Assembly (NCBI GenBank): GCA_900472295.1
Contig: UCIA01000040.1
Coordinates: 33,442-97,441, forward strand
DNA from: Hyphomicrobiales bacterium
GTDB lineage: Bacteria; Pseudomonadota; Alphaproteobacteria; Rhizobiales; Rhizobiaceae
Direction: 5' to 3'
DNA length: 64,000 nucleotides
Numbering within the stretch: the first letter of the stretch is position 1; each line of letters starts with the position of its first letter. Both the position numbers and the translations under genes were made by a program. The notes under the pieces are model-generated. The model did no database searches and was not told the DNA's origin. It saw only the letters and a program-made list of their open reading frames with translations. Positions 35,289-43,936 of the stretch are shown piece by piece.

Positions 35289-36215
35289 CTATCCCTTCAT
35301 CAGCCGCCCGACATGGGCGGCGACCGAAAATGCCAATCCCTGCAGATCGTAGCCGCCCTCAAGCAGGCTGACGAGCCGGTTGCCGCTATGGCGTCCCGCG
35401 CGTTCCAGCAGTTGCCCGGTCGCCCAGTCGAAATCGTCCTCGCTGAGGTTGATCTCGGCCAGCGGGTCGCGATGGTGGGCGTCGAAACCGGCGGAAATGA
35501 TGATCAGATCCGGCGCGAAATTGTCGAGCGCCGGCAGGACGCGCGACAGCAAGGCGTCGCGGAACATGTCCGAGCCGGTCTGCGGCGCCAGCGGCGCATT
35601 GACGATGTTGCCTGCTCCGGTTTCGTTTTTCGCACCGGTGCCGGGATAGAGCGGCATCTGGTGCGTCGAACAATAGAGCACCGACGGATCGTCCCAAAAG
35701 ATGTCTTGCGTGCCGTTGCCGTGATGCACGTCCCAGTCGACGATGGCGACGCGCTCGGCGCCATGTTTCTTCTGCGCATAGCGCGCCGCGATCGCCGCGG
35801 TGTTGAACAGGCAGAAACCCATCGCCGTGGTCTTTTCGGCGTGATGGCCGGGCGGACGCGAGGCGATGAACACATTGGCGGCGCGGCCCTCGAAGACATC
35901 GTCGACTGCGGCATTTGCAGCGCCGATCGCGGTAACCACCGCCTGCCAGCTTTTCGGGCTGGCGCTGGTGTCGGCGTCGATCGTGGCGATGCCGCTTTCA
36001 GGGATCGCGGCGCGGACGCGGTCAACGAAATCCTCAGGATGCGCATACAGGATGGTGGCCTCGTCACCCAAAGGCGCCGTCACCCGATCGAGCCCGGCAA
36101 AGGCCTCGTCGTCGAGGACGCGCTCGATGGCGCGCAAGCGATCGGGGCGCTCGGGATGCCCCGGCGGCGTCAGATGTTCGAGGAAGATCGGATGGGTGTA
36201 GAGCCTGGTGACCAT
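35289..36215 (-). CDS. Histone-deacetylase-family hydrolase
   Basis: A 308-residue zinc hydrolase of the class II HDAC/acetylpolyamine amidohydrolase group. Motifs: HPERPDRLRAIE, ASRPPGHHAEKT (the paired active-site His), VDWDVHHGNGTQDIF (zinc Asp and His), SAGFDAHHRDPLA (second zinc Asp) and LLEGGYDLQGLA (transition-state region, Tyr). Bacterial members deacetylate acetylated polyamines or lysines. Usual neighbour of xseB in rhizobia. Confidence 0.94.
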   Translation of the reverse strand: MVTRLYTHPIFLEHLTPPGHPERPDRLRAIERVLDDEAFAGLDRVTAPLGDEATILYAHPEDFVDRVRAAIPESGIATIDADTSASPKSWQAVVTAIGAANAAVDDVFEGRAANVFIASRPPGHHAEKTTAMGFCLFNTAAIAARYAQKKHGAERVAIVDWDVHHGNGTQDIFWDDPSVLYCSTHQMPLYPGTGAKNETGAGNIVNAPLAPQTGSDMFRDALLSRVLPALDNFAPDLIIISAGFDAHHRDPLAEINLSEDDFDWATGQLLERAGRHSGNRLVSLLEGGYDLQGLAFSVAAHVGRLMKG

Positions 36216-36303
36216 GACCCGATATAGGCGCGCCCGGCTGCTTTGACCATGGTTTGACGCCGCACTGTCGCGACGTTCAACAGGGATTAGGTGCGAGCAA
36301 GGC

Positions 36304-37281
36304 CTAGGTGCTCGGCTGGGTCCAGCGCGAACCGCCGAAGGAGGCCAGCGCCTTTTCCTTCAGTTCCCTGAACTTCGACGACGCCTCGGCCAGCCGCTGG
36401 TCCCATTCGGCGTTCGGCACCTGGCCTTCGATGGTCTTGAAGTAGACCTGCATCAGGCAGGCGATGGCGAAGGGCTCGATGAAGGCCGCCTTGAACGCCC
36501 AGGCCAGCAAGATCGCCAGCACGAAGGCCCAGCCGCCAAGCTGCCCCGGTATGAACCACATGATGGCGGCGGCCGGCGCCAGCATCAAAAGGAAGATGAC
36601 GAAGGACACGCCCCACATGATGACCGCCAGCCAGATGGCGTTCTTGACCATGGTTTTGCCGTTCTGGGCGTAGAGCACGACGCCTTGCCGCGCCGTCTCG
36701 AAGGGCGACGATGAATTGATGCGGATGTTGTAGCCGAGGATGATCTCGTCGACATAGGTCAGCGACAAGCGGATCACCGTGTTGATGAACGAGACCAGGC
36801 CGCCGAGGCCCGGAATGGGCAGGAAGGCGGCAATGCCGCCGATCAGGCCGGTGATGGCGCGGATGGCGCCCTTGACCAGCTGGTCGAGCACGAAAAGGAT
36901 GTTGGCCTCGGCAAAACGCTGCTTCACCACATCCTTGGCGTAGGCGATCTGGTCCTGGCCATTGGGAACCTCCTTTCCGTCGATCAAATGGACCATGACG
37001 GCGATATGGCCGGCCTTGACGACGTAGAGGATGTATTCTCGAATCCAGTACAGCGCGATCGACACGACGCCTATGCCGACGATGCCGCCCCATAGCGCGA
37101 AGGAAAGCGGCCCATCGGGATCGGTGGAGATATGGCCGACGCCATAGCCGACCGAGGCGCCGCTGCCGGTCGCCAGTATATAGGCCAGCGTGATGCCGAA
37201 ATAGACGATCATGCGAAAGACGATGAACGGCCATGTCCTGATCATGATGGACACCGACCTGCCGATATCAAAATCCCACAT
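36304..37281 (-). CDS. Multi-helix membrane protein of unknown function
   Basis: A 325-residue protein with about six to seven hydrophobic segments (around residues 12-36, 52-75, 130-165, 205-240 and 245-280). A soluble C-terminus follows. It starts MWDFDIGRSVSIMIRTW at the ATG at 37281; the longer frame runs against the TetR gene and is not protein-like. Several glycine-rich stretches and a polar segment YILYVVKAGHIAVMVHLIDG are notable. It is widely present in alphaproteobacteria as a hypothetical; I do not recognise a functional family. Confidence 0.78.
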   Translation of the reverse strand: MWDFDIGRSVSIMIRTWPFIVFRMIVYFGITLAYILATGSGASVGYGVGHISTDPDGPLSFALWGGIVGIGVVSIALYWIREYILYVVKAGHIAVMVHLIDGKEVPNGQDQIAYAKDVVKQRFAEANILFVLDQLVKGAIRAITGLIGGIAAFLPIPGLGGLVSFINTVIRLSLTYVDEIILGYNIRINSSSPFETARQGVVLYAQNGKTMVKNAIWLAVIMWGVSFVIFLLMLAPAAAIMWFIPGQLGGWAFVLAILLAWAFKAAFIEPFAIACLMQVYFKTIEGQVPNAEWDQRLAEASSKFRELKEKALASFGGSRWTQPST

Positions 37282-37376
37282 CAGCCCCGAATCCCCCTCA
37301 GAGATGAACGCGGAGGATGACCCTGGGCCGGGAATTGTCAATCTCGGCAAATGCCGGGTCTCAGCGGGGTGAGATT

Positions 37377-37985
37377 TCAGACCGGCCGCGAATCCTGCTT
37401 TCTGAGCAGCCCTTCCAGCAACTGCTTGAAAGCCGCGACCACGGTCTTCGAGGTCGCTTCGGGGTCGCTCGAATTGGCGATCCGTTGCGCGGCCTGGCTG
37501 CTGGCGCCATTGATCAGCCGCGCAGCGGTTTCGGGGTCGACGCCAGGCACGACCACCCCCTCCTCCTGCAGCCTGCTCAGATGGTCGGTCATTGAACCGA
37601 CGCAGGCATTGGCATTCGGCCATTGCGCTGGATCACCCAGCACGGCCGGGCCATCCCTGAACATGATGCGCTGTATCTCCGGTTCCAGCGCCATCTCGAT
37701 ATAGGTCGTGCATTCGTCGACGAAATGCTGCCATCGGCTCGGCGCCCTTGACGCGATCTCATGGATGCGGACAGCCATTTCGCCGTCGATTTCGGCGATG
37801 ACCGCCTGCAGCAGGCCCTTCTTGTCGCCGAAATGATGATAGAGCGCGCCGCGCGTCAGCCCGGCCGACCCGGTGAAGTCGTCCATCGACGCCTCGGCAT
37901 AGCCGATCGTGCCGAAGGCATGACGTGCCGCCGTGATCAGCTTGGCACGCGTTTGCGCAATCATTTCCTTGCGAGGTCTGTGCAT
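37377..37985 (-). CDS. TetR-family repressor, divergent from MFS exporter
   Basis: A 202-residue TetR protein. The HTH is in AARHAFGTIGYAEASMDDFTGSAGLTRGALYHHFGDKKGLL, and the rest is a helical ligand domain. ATG at 37985 is favoured; an upstream in-frame ATG at 38021 would start inside the operator region. It is divergent from the MFS gene across 119 bp containing three identical-format palindromes, so it probably represses both genes and responds to a substrate of the transporter. Confidence 0.9.
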   Translation of the reverse strand: MHRPRKEMIAQTRAKLITAARHAFGTIGYAEASMDDFTGSAGLTRGALYHHFGDKKGLLQAVIAEIDGEMAVRIHEIASRAPSRWQHFVDECTTYIEMALEPEIQRIMFRDGPAVLGDPAQWPNANACVGSMTDHLSRLQEEGVVVPGVDPETAARLINGASSQAAQRIANSSDPEATSKTVVAAFKQLLEGLLRKQDSRPV

Positions 37986-38002
37986 GGTTCTGGCCTTATT
38001 CA

Positions 38003-38069
38003 CATACGCTTCGTATGCCAATTGACATACGCGGCGTATGCTCTATCTAACAATCATACGCATCGTATG
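38003..38069. promoter_or_regulatory. Three-copy TetR operator array
   Basis: The 15-bp palindrome CATACGNNNCGTATG occurs at 38003-38017, 38026-38040 and 38055-38069, with centre-to-centre spacing of 23 and 29 bp. The six outer bases on each side are identical in all three. It lies between the divergent starts of the TetR gene and the MFS gene, the expected place for the operator. Confidence 0.85.
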
Positions 38070-38104
38070 TAATTGTCAAATTGGCCTTTGTCGAGGAACC
38101 AGCC

Positions 38105-39328
38105 ATGCAAAACCCCTACTCGGAAATCTTTCGTGCCCCTGGAGCCAAGGGCTTTGCCGCCGCCGGCTTCCTGGCCCGCCTGCCGATCGCCATGGCGCCG
38201 ATCGGCATTGTCGCCATGCTGTCGCAAACACGCGGCGAATACTGGCTGGCGGGTGCTGTCGCTGCGACCTTCGCGCTGAGCAACGCTTTCGTGGCGCCGC
38301 AGATTTCAAGGCTTGTGGACCGCCTCGGCCAGACGCGGATCGTGGTTCCCACCACCATCCTCACCGTGCTCGCTTTCGCGGTGCTGATTGCGGCAGCCAA
38401 TCAGGACTGGCCGGTATGGACGCTGTTCGTGTCGGCGCTGGCGGCTGCCGCCATGCCCAGCATGCCGGCAATGGTGCGTGCACGTTGGACCGAGATTTTC
38501 CGCGGTCGGCCGCAGATGAACACCGCCTTCGCCTTCGAATCGGCGGCGGACGAGTTGGTCTACATCGCCGGCGCATCACTTTCGGTAGGATTGAGCGCCG
38601 CCCTCTTCCCGGAGGCTGGTGTCCTGGTCAGCACGCTGTTCCTCGTCATTGGCTCGACAGCCTTCATCCTGCAACGCTCGACCGAGCCGCAAGTGCGGCC
38701 GGTGGATCATGTCTCGAGCGGCTCGGCCATTCGCCTGCGGCCAGTGCAGATCATCACCCTCGCCCTGATCTTCATCGGCGCGACCTTTGCCACGACGGAA
38801 GTGAGCACGGTGGCAATCACCAAAGAACTCGGCCAGCCGGGCGCCGCCAGCCTCGTCATCGGCGTCTATGCGCTGGGATCGTTCGTGCTCGGCCTCGTCG
38901 TCGGCGCGCTCAACTTGAAGGCGCCGCTGCAACGCCAGCTCGCCCTCGCGGTCGCCCTCGTCGCGCTCGGCACGCTGCTGCCGCTCACCGCCGACACGGT
39001 GCCGCTCTTGGCGCTGACCGTGTTCATCAGCGGGGTGGCGATCTCGCCGACCTTCATCACCGCTTTCGGCCTGATCGAGCGGCACGTGCCGGAAGCGATG
39101 CTGACCGAAGGCATCACCTGGGTGATGACCGGCATCGGCATCGGCATGGCGCTGGGTTCGTTTGCCGCCGGCGCGGTGGTGGATGAATTCGGCGCCCGCA
39201 ACGGGTTCTGGGTCTCGGTGGTTTCAGGCACTATTGCGCTGGTTACCGTGCTCGCCGGCCAGCGCAGCCTGGCCACCCACACATGCGACCTCGAAGAATG
39301 CGACGCGGCCGCCGTTCCTGCGGAGTGA
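38105..39328 (+). CDS. MFS transporter
   Basis: A 407-residue major facilitator with twelve predicted helices. It has an early FLARLPIAMAPIGIVAM helix, the loop 2-3 region SRLVDRLGQTRIVVP (motif A-like D-x-x-G-x-x-R), and a symmetrical second half starting near ALIFIGATFATTEVSTVAITKELGQPG. The ATG at 38105 has GAGGA seven bases upstream; a TTG at 38081 is less likely. Paired with the divergent TetR gene, it probably exports the compound the repressor senses. Substrate unknown. Confidence 0.9.
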   Translation: MQNPYSEIFRAPGAKGFAAAGFLARLPIAMAPIGIVAMLSQTRGEYWLAGAVAATFALSNAFVAPQISRLVDRLGQTRIVVPTTILTVLAFAVLIAAANQDWPVWTLFVSALAAAAMPSMPAMVRARWTEIFRGRPQMNTAFAFESAADELVYIAGASLSVGLSAALFPEAGVLVSTLFLVIGSTAFILQRSTEPQVRPVDHVSSGSAIRLRPVQIITLALIFIGATFATTEVSTVAITKELGQPGAASLVIGVYALGSFVLGLVVGALNLKAPLQRQLALAVALVALGTLLPLTADTVPLLALTVFISGVAISPTFITAFGLIERHVPEAMLTEGITWVMTGIGIGMALGSFAAGAVVDEFGARNGFWVSVVSGTIALVTVLAGQRSLATHTCDLEECDAAAVPAE

Positions 39329-39383
39329 CCCTCGAAGCGCCCGGCTCGAAAGAACTGGGCGTTTTTCGAGACTGCTGCTTGTT

Positions 39384-40484
39384 TTAGATAATTTCCGTCT
39401 TAGCGATGTGAATGCCAAAGCCCTCAAGCCCGACATAGTGGCGTTCGCGCGAGGCGATCAAATTGATCGAGGAAATGCCGAGATCCTTGAGGATCTGCGC
39501 GCCGAGGCCGATTTCGCGCCATTCGTTCTCGCGGCGGCGCGCCTCTTCGTGATCCTCGCGGTCGCCGCTCAGCGGCCGCTTGCGCTCCTGATGGGCGACG
39601 CCGACCGAACCCTCTCGGAGATAGACGATGACGCCGCGTTTGCGCTCGCCCATCGCCTTCATGATGGCGTCGAGCCGGTGGCTGGTGCCGAACACGTCGG
39701 TTACCACATCCTCGGAATGCAGCCGCACCGGCACGTCCTCGCCGTCCCGGATGTCGCCGAAGACAACCGCGACATGGTGCATGGAATCCCAGGGCAGCGT
39801 GTAGGTGAACACCTGCGCCTTGCCGCCGAGCGTGTCGATTTCGGAACAGGCGACGCGTTCGACCAGCGTTTCCTTGCGCTGCCGGTAGGCGATGAGATCG
39901 GCGACCGAAACCTGCTTGAGGCCGTGCTCTTCGGCAAAGCTTGAGACCTGCGGGCCGCGCTTGACGGTGCCGTCGTCATTGACCAGTTCGGAGATGACAC
40001 CCACCGGCGGCAGGCCGGCAAGCTTGCACAGGTCAACGGCGGCCTCGGTATGGCCCGAACGCATCAGCACGCCGCCTTCCCTGGCGATCAGCGGGAAGAT
40101 GTGGCCGGGGCGAACGAAATCCGAGCCGCCGACATTGCCATTGGCGAGGTTGCGCACGGTCAGCGTGCGGTCGTCGGCCGAAATGCCGGTAGTGGTCCCA
40201 TGCTTGAAATCGACGCTGACGGTGAAGGCGGTGGTGTGGGCGGAATCATTGTCGGCGACCATCGGCTGCAGGTTGAGCCGCTTGGCCTCCTCGCGCGGCA
40301 TCGGCGTGCAGACGATGCCGGAGGTGTGACGGATGATGAAGGCCATTTTCTCCGGCGTGCAATGCACGGCGGCAACGATCAGGTCGCCCTCATTCTCGCG
40401 CCCGTCATCGTCCATGACGACGACGATCTCGCCGCGCTCGAAAGCGCGCAGGGCTTCGACGATTTTCTTCTGATCGTATGGCAT
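39384..40484 (-). CDS. ribB: RibBX-like 3,4-dihydroxy-2-butanone 4-phosphate synthase
   Basis: A 366-residue protein. The N-terminal domain makes DHBP from ribulose-5-phosphate for riboflavin: VVVMDDDGRENEGDLIVAA, HTSGIVCTPM, TVSVDFKHGTTTGISA and RPGHIFPLIAREGGVL ... GHTEAAVDLCKLAG are intact. The C-terminal domain resembles GTP cyclohydrolase II, but the zinc cysteines (normally C-x10-C-x-C) are replaced in VRLHSEDVVTDVFGTSHRLD, so that activity is expected to be absent. This is the RibBX type known in some proteobacteria. Start at ATG 40484. Confidence 0.92.
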   Translation of the reverse strand: MPYDQKKIVEALRAFERGEIVVVMDDDGRENEGDLIVAAVHCTPEKMAFIIRHTSGIVCTPMPREEAKRLNLQPMVADNDSAHTTAFTVSVDFKHGTTTGISADDRTLTVRNLANGNVGGSDFVRPGHIFPLIAREGGVLMRSGHTEAAVDLCKLAGLPPVGVISELVNDDGTVKRGPQVSSFAEEHGLKQVSVADLIAYRQRKETLVERVACSEIDTLGGKAQVFTYTLPWDSMHHVAVVFGDIRDGEDVPVRLHSEDVVTDVFGTSHRLDAIMKAMGERKRGVIVYLREGSVGVAHQERKRPLSGDREDHEEARRRENEWREIGLGAQILKDLGISSINLIASRERHYVGLEGFGIHIAKTEII

Positions 40485-40512
40485 TGGCTCGCTTCGCTCG
40501 CAGGGCAGTAAC

Positions 40513-40606
40513 GGAATAGGGCAGTAAGGCAGTAGGGAAAAGGAAAAATTGGCTGTGTTCGGCGGGCTGCGTAACATATTGCCCTACTGCCTTACTGCCC
40601 TATTCC
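40513..40606. repeat. Perfect 25-bp inverted repeat between aroC and ribB
   Basis: The arm at 40513-40537 and its exact reverse complement at 40582-40606 flank a 44-bp AT-richer loop. Each arm contains GGGCAGTAAGGCAGTAGGG-like subrepeats, and a partial extra copy lies just outside (40503-40510). The right arm contains the aroC stop codon (40600-40602). The element occupies nearly the whole aroC-ribB gap. Confidence 0.9.
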
Positions 40607-41706
40607 CCTCCCTTCCCCGTCTGTCCTCGATGCCGCAGATAATGATCGGCGATCGCGCAGGCAACCATGGCCTCGCCGATCGGCACGGCGCGGATGCCGA
40701 CGCAGGGGTCGTGGCGGCCCTTGGTCATGACGTCGACGTCGTTGCCGTCCTTGTCGATGGATTTGCGCGGCGTCAGGATCGACGAGGTCGGCTTGACGGC
40801 GAAACGGGCGATGATCGCCTGTCCGGTCGAGATGCCGCCCAGAATGCCGCCGGCATTGTTGGACAGGAAGACCGGACTGCCGTCATTGCCGATGCGCATC
40901 TCGTCGGCATTCTGTTCGCCGGTGATGCGGGCGGCCTCGAAACCATTGCCGATCTCGACGCCCTTGACGGCGTTGATCGACATCAGACCGGACGCAATGT
41001 CCTGGTCGAGCTTGGCGTAGATCGGCGCGCCGAGGCCGGCTGGCACACCGTCGGCGACGATCTCGATCACCGCACCGACCGAGGAGCCGGACTTGCGGAT
41101 GCCGTCGAGATACTGGGTAAAGACGGGAACCGACGCCGGATCCGGGGTGAAGAACGGGTTTTCGGCGTCGCCGATGAAATTCCAGTTCCAGTTGGCGCGG
41201 TCGATCGATTTTTCGCCCATCGAGACCAGCGCGCCGCGCACCACCATGCCGGGCACGACCTTGCGCGCCAAGGCGCCGGCGGCCACGCGCGCTGCCGTCT
41301 CGCGTGCCGAGGAGCGGCCGCCGCCGCGATGATCGCGCACGCCGTATTTGACGTCATAGGTGTAGTCGGCGTGGCCGGGACGGTACTGGCGGGCGATCTC
41401 ACCATAATCCTTGGAGCGCTGGTCGACATTCTCGATCAGCATCGAGACCGGCGTGCCGGTGGTGATCATCGTCTCGCCGTCCTCATCAAGAATGAAGCCG
41501 GACAGGATCTTGACCTCGTCCGGTTCGCGGCGCTGCGTCACAAAACGTGATTGGCCGGGACGGCGCTTGTCGAGCTCGGCCTGGATTTCGGCCCGCGTGA
41601 AGCGGATGCCGGGCGGACAGCCGTCGACGACACAGCCAAGTGCGGCACCATGGCTTTCGCCCCAGGTGGTGACGCGGAACAGATGGCCGAACGTGTTGTG
41701 AGACAT
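40600..41706 (-). CDS. aroC: Chorismate synthase
   Basis: Last step of the shikimate pathway, converting EPSP to chorismate with reduced FMN. 368 residues starting MSHNTFGHLFRVTTWGESHG, a family signature. Others: RPGQSRFVTQRREPDEV, DYGEIARQYRPGHADYTYDVKYG with the active-site His, GGGRSSARETAARVAAGALA. An upstream in-frame GTG region would add twelve basic residues and is rejected. The stop lies inside the neighbouring inverted repeat. Confidence 0.97.
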   Translation of the reverse strand: MSHNTFGHLFRVTTWGESHGAALGCVVDGCPPGIRFTRAEIQAELDKRRPGQSRFVTQRREPDEVKILSGFILDEDGETMITTGTPVSMLIENVDQRSKDYGEIARQYRPGHADYTYDVKYGVRDHRGGGRSSARETAARVAAGALARKVVPGMVVRGALVSMGEKSIDRANWNWNFIGDAENPFFTPDPASVPVFTQYLDGIRKSGSSVGAVIEIVADGVPAGLGAPIYAKLDQDIASGLMSINAVKGVEIGNGFEAARITGEQNADEMRIGNDGSPVFLSNNAGGILGGISTGQAIIARFAVKPTSSILTPRKSIDKDGNDVDVMTKGRHDPCVGIRAVPIGEAMVACAIADHYLRHRGQTGKGGE

Positions 41707-41890
41707 GGAATTTTGCCCTCGCCGACGTCGCAGCCGGCTCAAGGTCGCCTTCTATTGGCGTTTTCCACAGCGGTCAAACTGTGATCGGGCGGTTTTAGTT
41801 TTGACACATTCGGTTGGTTTCTGCTCTCTTCCATTCGCCCGTTGAAAGCTCGCCGCCATCTGTGCAGGCGCAATGACAAAGAGGACGACG

Positions 41891-42145
41891 ATGCGTACCC
41901 TGATTGGCGCTGCTGCCGCTATGTTGCTGATTTCCACTGCCGCCTATGCCGGCCAGACCGAAGGCCTGATCAAGAAGGTCGACAAGGAGGCGCTGACGCT
42001 GACGCTGGAGGACGGCAAGTCCTACAAGCTCAACGCCGAGACCGATCTCGACTCGCTGAAGCCCGGCATGGATATCGTGCTCGCCTATGACGTGACGAAT
42101 GGCGAGAACGTCGTCACCGACATGGAACTGCCGGACACCGAGTAA
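41891..42145 (+). CDS. DUF1344 secreted small protein
   Basis: An 84-residue periplasmic protein: signal peptide (MRTLIGAAAAMLLISTAAYA) and a compact beta-rich DUF1344 domain (GLIKKVDKEALTLTLEDGKSYKLNAE ... LKPGMDIVLAYDV). The start ATG at 41891 is preceded by AGAGGACGACG. Function unknown; the fold looks like a small OB/SH3-like barrel. An intrinsic terminator follows. Confidence 0.88.
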   Translation: MRTLIGAAAAMLLISTAAYAGQTEGLIKKVDKEALTLTLEDGKSYKLNAETDLDSLKPGMDIVLAYDVTNGENVVTDMELPDTE

Positions 42146-42192
42146 GGCTGTCACCGAACAACTTTTGCCGGCTCTACAAAGCCGAGCTACTC

Positions 42193-42214
42193 AAACAGGA
42201 CGAATGTCCTGTTT
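42193..42214. terminator. Bidirectional intrinsic terminator
   Basis: AAACAGGAC and GTCCTGTTT pair around GAAT, with GTTTGTT after it on the plus strand. It stands between the convergent DUF1344 and phosphatase genes and suits both. Confidence 0.75.
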
Positions 42215-42253
42215 GTTCGGTCTTCAATCCATCCGATATTCAGGCTTCCGGCC

Positions 42254-42841
42254 TCACAGCCACTCCAGGCGCCCGTCCCGCAGCCTGAGCACGCGGTGCT
42301 GCCACACTTCCATGTTCGCCGCTTCGTCTTCGGAAACGCCTCCAACCATCCTGAACAGGGTCCGTATGACCCCGCCATGGGTGACGCAGACGGTCTGGCG
42401 GTCCAGCGCGTCGAACCAGGGTTTTACCCGTTCGAGCAGCATTTGATAGCTTTCGGCGCCTTCGCCCGGCGGCTGAAAATTCCATTTGTCCCGCGCGCGA
42501 GACTTTTTTGCGCCGGGAGACTGCGTCTCAAGCTCGGCAAAGGTAAAACTCTGCCAGTCACCGAAATTGACTTCGATCAGCCTGGCGTCGGTTCGATAGG
42601 CGAGCGGATCGAGCTTCATCGCGGCGCGGATGCGCTCCATGGTTTCGCGCGTCCGCTTCATCGGGCTGGCAACGAAGTCGAAATCCCTGGGATCGCCTAT
42701 GAGCTCGGCGAGCCGATGGCCGTTCGCCGTCGCCTGTTGGCGGCCGACCGCATTGAGATCGGTATCGGCCTGTCCCTGCAGACGGGCCTCGGCGTTCCAC
42801 GCCGTCTCGCCGTGGCGCGCGATATAAACCAGCGGGTACAT
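42254..42841 (-). CDS. Histidine phosphatase (phosphoglycerate-mutase-like)
   Basis: A 195-residue phosphatase with the intact catalytic motif YIARHGETAWNAEARLQGQADTDLN, the second His in VCVTHGGVIRTLFRM and E in LIEVNFGDWQSFTF. This is the cofactor-independent phosphatase type (CobC/GpmB-like) rather than a glycolytic mutase. The substrate cannot be told. It starts 46 bp after fabI, on the same strand. Confidence 0.93.
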   Translation of the reverse strand: MYPLVYIARHGETAWNAEARLQGQADTDLNAVGRQQATANGHRLAELIGDPRDFDFVASPMKRTRETMERIRAAMKLDPLAYRTDARLIEVNFGDWQSFTFAELETQSPGAKKSRARDKWNFQPPGEGAESYQMLLERVKPWFDALDRQTVCVTHGGVIRTLFRMVGGVSEDEAANMEVWQHRVLRLRDGRLEWL

Positions 42842-42887
42842 CAGGTCTTCCGGAGATCGAGACAGGCAGACGGAAACCGCGGCAGGA

Positions 42888-43709
42888 CTATTCCTTGACG
42901 GTCGAAATATCCGGCGCGTCGACCGCCTTCATGCCGACGACATGATAGCCGGAATCGACATGGTGCACCTCGCCGGTGACGCCGCGCGACAGGTCCGACA
43001 GGAAATAGACGCCGGAATCGCCGACTTCTTCCTGGGTAACGGTCTGCTTCAGCGGCGAATTGTATTCGTTCCACTTCAGGATGTAGCGGAAATCGCCGAT
43101 ACCCGAGGCAGCCAAGGTCTTGATCGGGCCGGCCGAGATGGCGTTGACGCGGATCTTCTTGCCGCCGAGATCGACGGCGAGATAGCGCACGCTGGCTTCG
43201 AGCGCGGCCTTGGCGACACCCATGACGTTGTAGTGCGGCATCACCTTTTCGGCGCCGTAATAGGTCAGCGTCAGCAGCGAGCCGCCATTGGTCATCAGCG
43301 CCTCGGCGCGCTTGGCGATGGTGGTGAAGGAATAGACCGAAATGTCCATGGTGCGCAGGAAATTGTCGCGCGTCGTCTCGACATAGCGACCGGTCAGCTC
43401 GTCCTTGTCGGAAAAGGCGATGGCGTGGACGAGGAAATCGAGCTTGCCGCCCCAATGCTTGGCGACATTGGCAAACACCTCGTCGAGGCTCGCCGGATCG
43501 GTGACGTCGCAATGTCCCGCGACAAAGGCGCCCAATTCCGCCGCCAGCGGTTCGACGCGCTTCTTGAACGCCTCGCCCTGATAGGTCAGCGCGATCTCGG
43601 CGCCATGGTCGACGCAGGCCTTGGCGATGCCGTAGGCGATCGATCTGTTGTTGGCGACGCCCAGTATAAGGCCGCGCTTGCCGGCCATAAGGCCCTGTCC
43701 ACCCGCCAT
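42888..43709 (-). CDS. fabI: Enoyl-[acyl-carrier-protein] reductase (NADH)
   Basis: Last reductive step of fatty acid elongation, a short-chain dehydrogenase of 273 residues. The cofactor region reads KRGLILGVANNRSIAYGIAKA, and the catalytic Tyr-Lys pair has the FabI spacing in HYNVMGVAKAALEASVRYLA. The C-terminal loop SGYHVVGMKAVDAPDI is typical. Start is ATG 43709 or 43688 (the latter giving MAGKRGLI). Rhizobia often carry two FabI copies; only one is in this window. Confidence 0.93.
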   Translation of the reverse strand: MAGGQGLMAGKRGLILGVANNRSIAYGIAKACVDHGAEIALTYQGEAFKKRVEPLAAELGAFVAGHCDVTDPASLDEVFANVAKHWGGKLDFLVHAIAFSDKDELTGRYVETTRDNFLRTMDISVYSFTTIAKRAEALMTNGGSLLTLTYYGAEKVMPHYNVMGVAKAALEASVRYLAVDLGGKKIRVNAISAGPIKTLAASGIGDFRYILKWNEYNSPLKQTVTQEEVGDSGVYFLSDLSRGVTGEVHHVDSGYHVVGMKAVDAPDISTVKE

Positions 43710-43936
43710 GTCAGCGCTCTCCGAAAGATTTTCTGCTTTGGAGTGCCTATCGCACAGGCAGAAAGGCGCTTCAAGCGCAGACGGACAGCGCGTTCAATTC
43801 AGACGCTCGGCATGAACAACGAATGGGGGATAATAACGTTGTTGTGAGATTTGAAAGCCTCACTGCGGCCAGCGCGGCTCGACGGCCCAGGCCATGGCCG
43901 ACCAGCCGAATCGGCTGGTCGGCACCGGATGCGGCC

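Noticed and set aside
40485..40600. FMN riboswitch before ribB
   Set aside because: The gap is occupied by a simple inverted repeat and lacks the conserved multi-helix pattern of an FMN aptamer.
43900..43920. GACCAGCC/GGCTGGTC hairpin after mddA
   Set aside because: Not followed by a U-tract and not clearly linked to either gene; listed here only as a palindrome.
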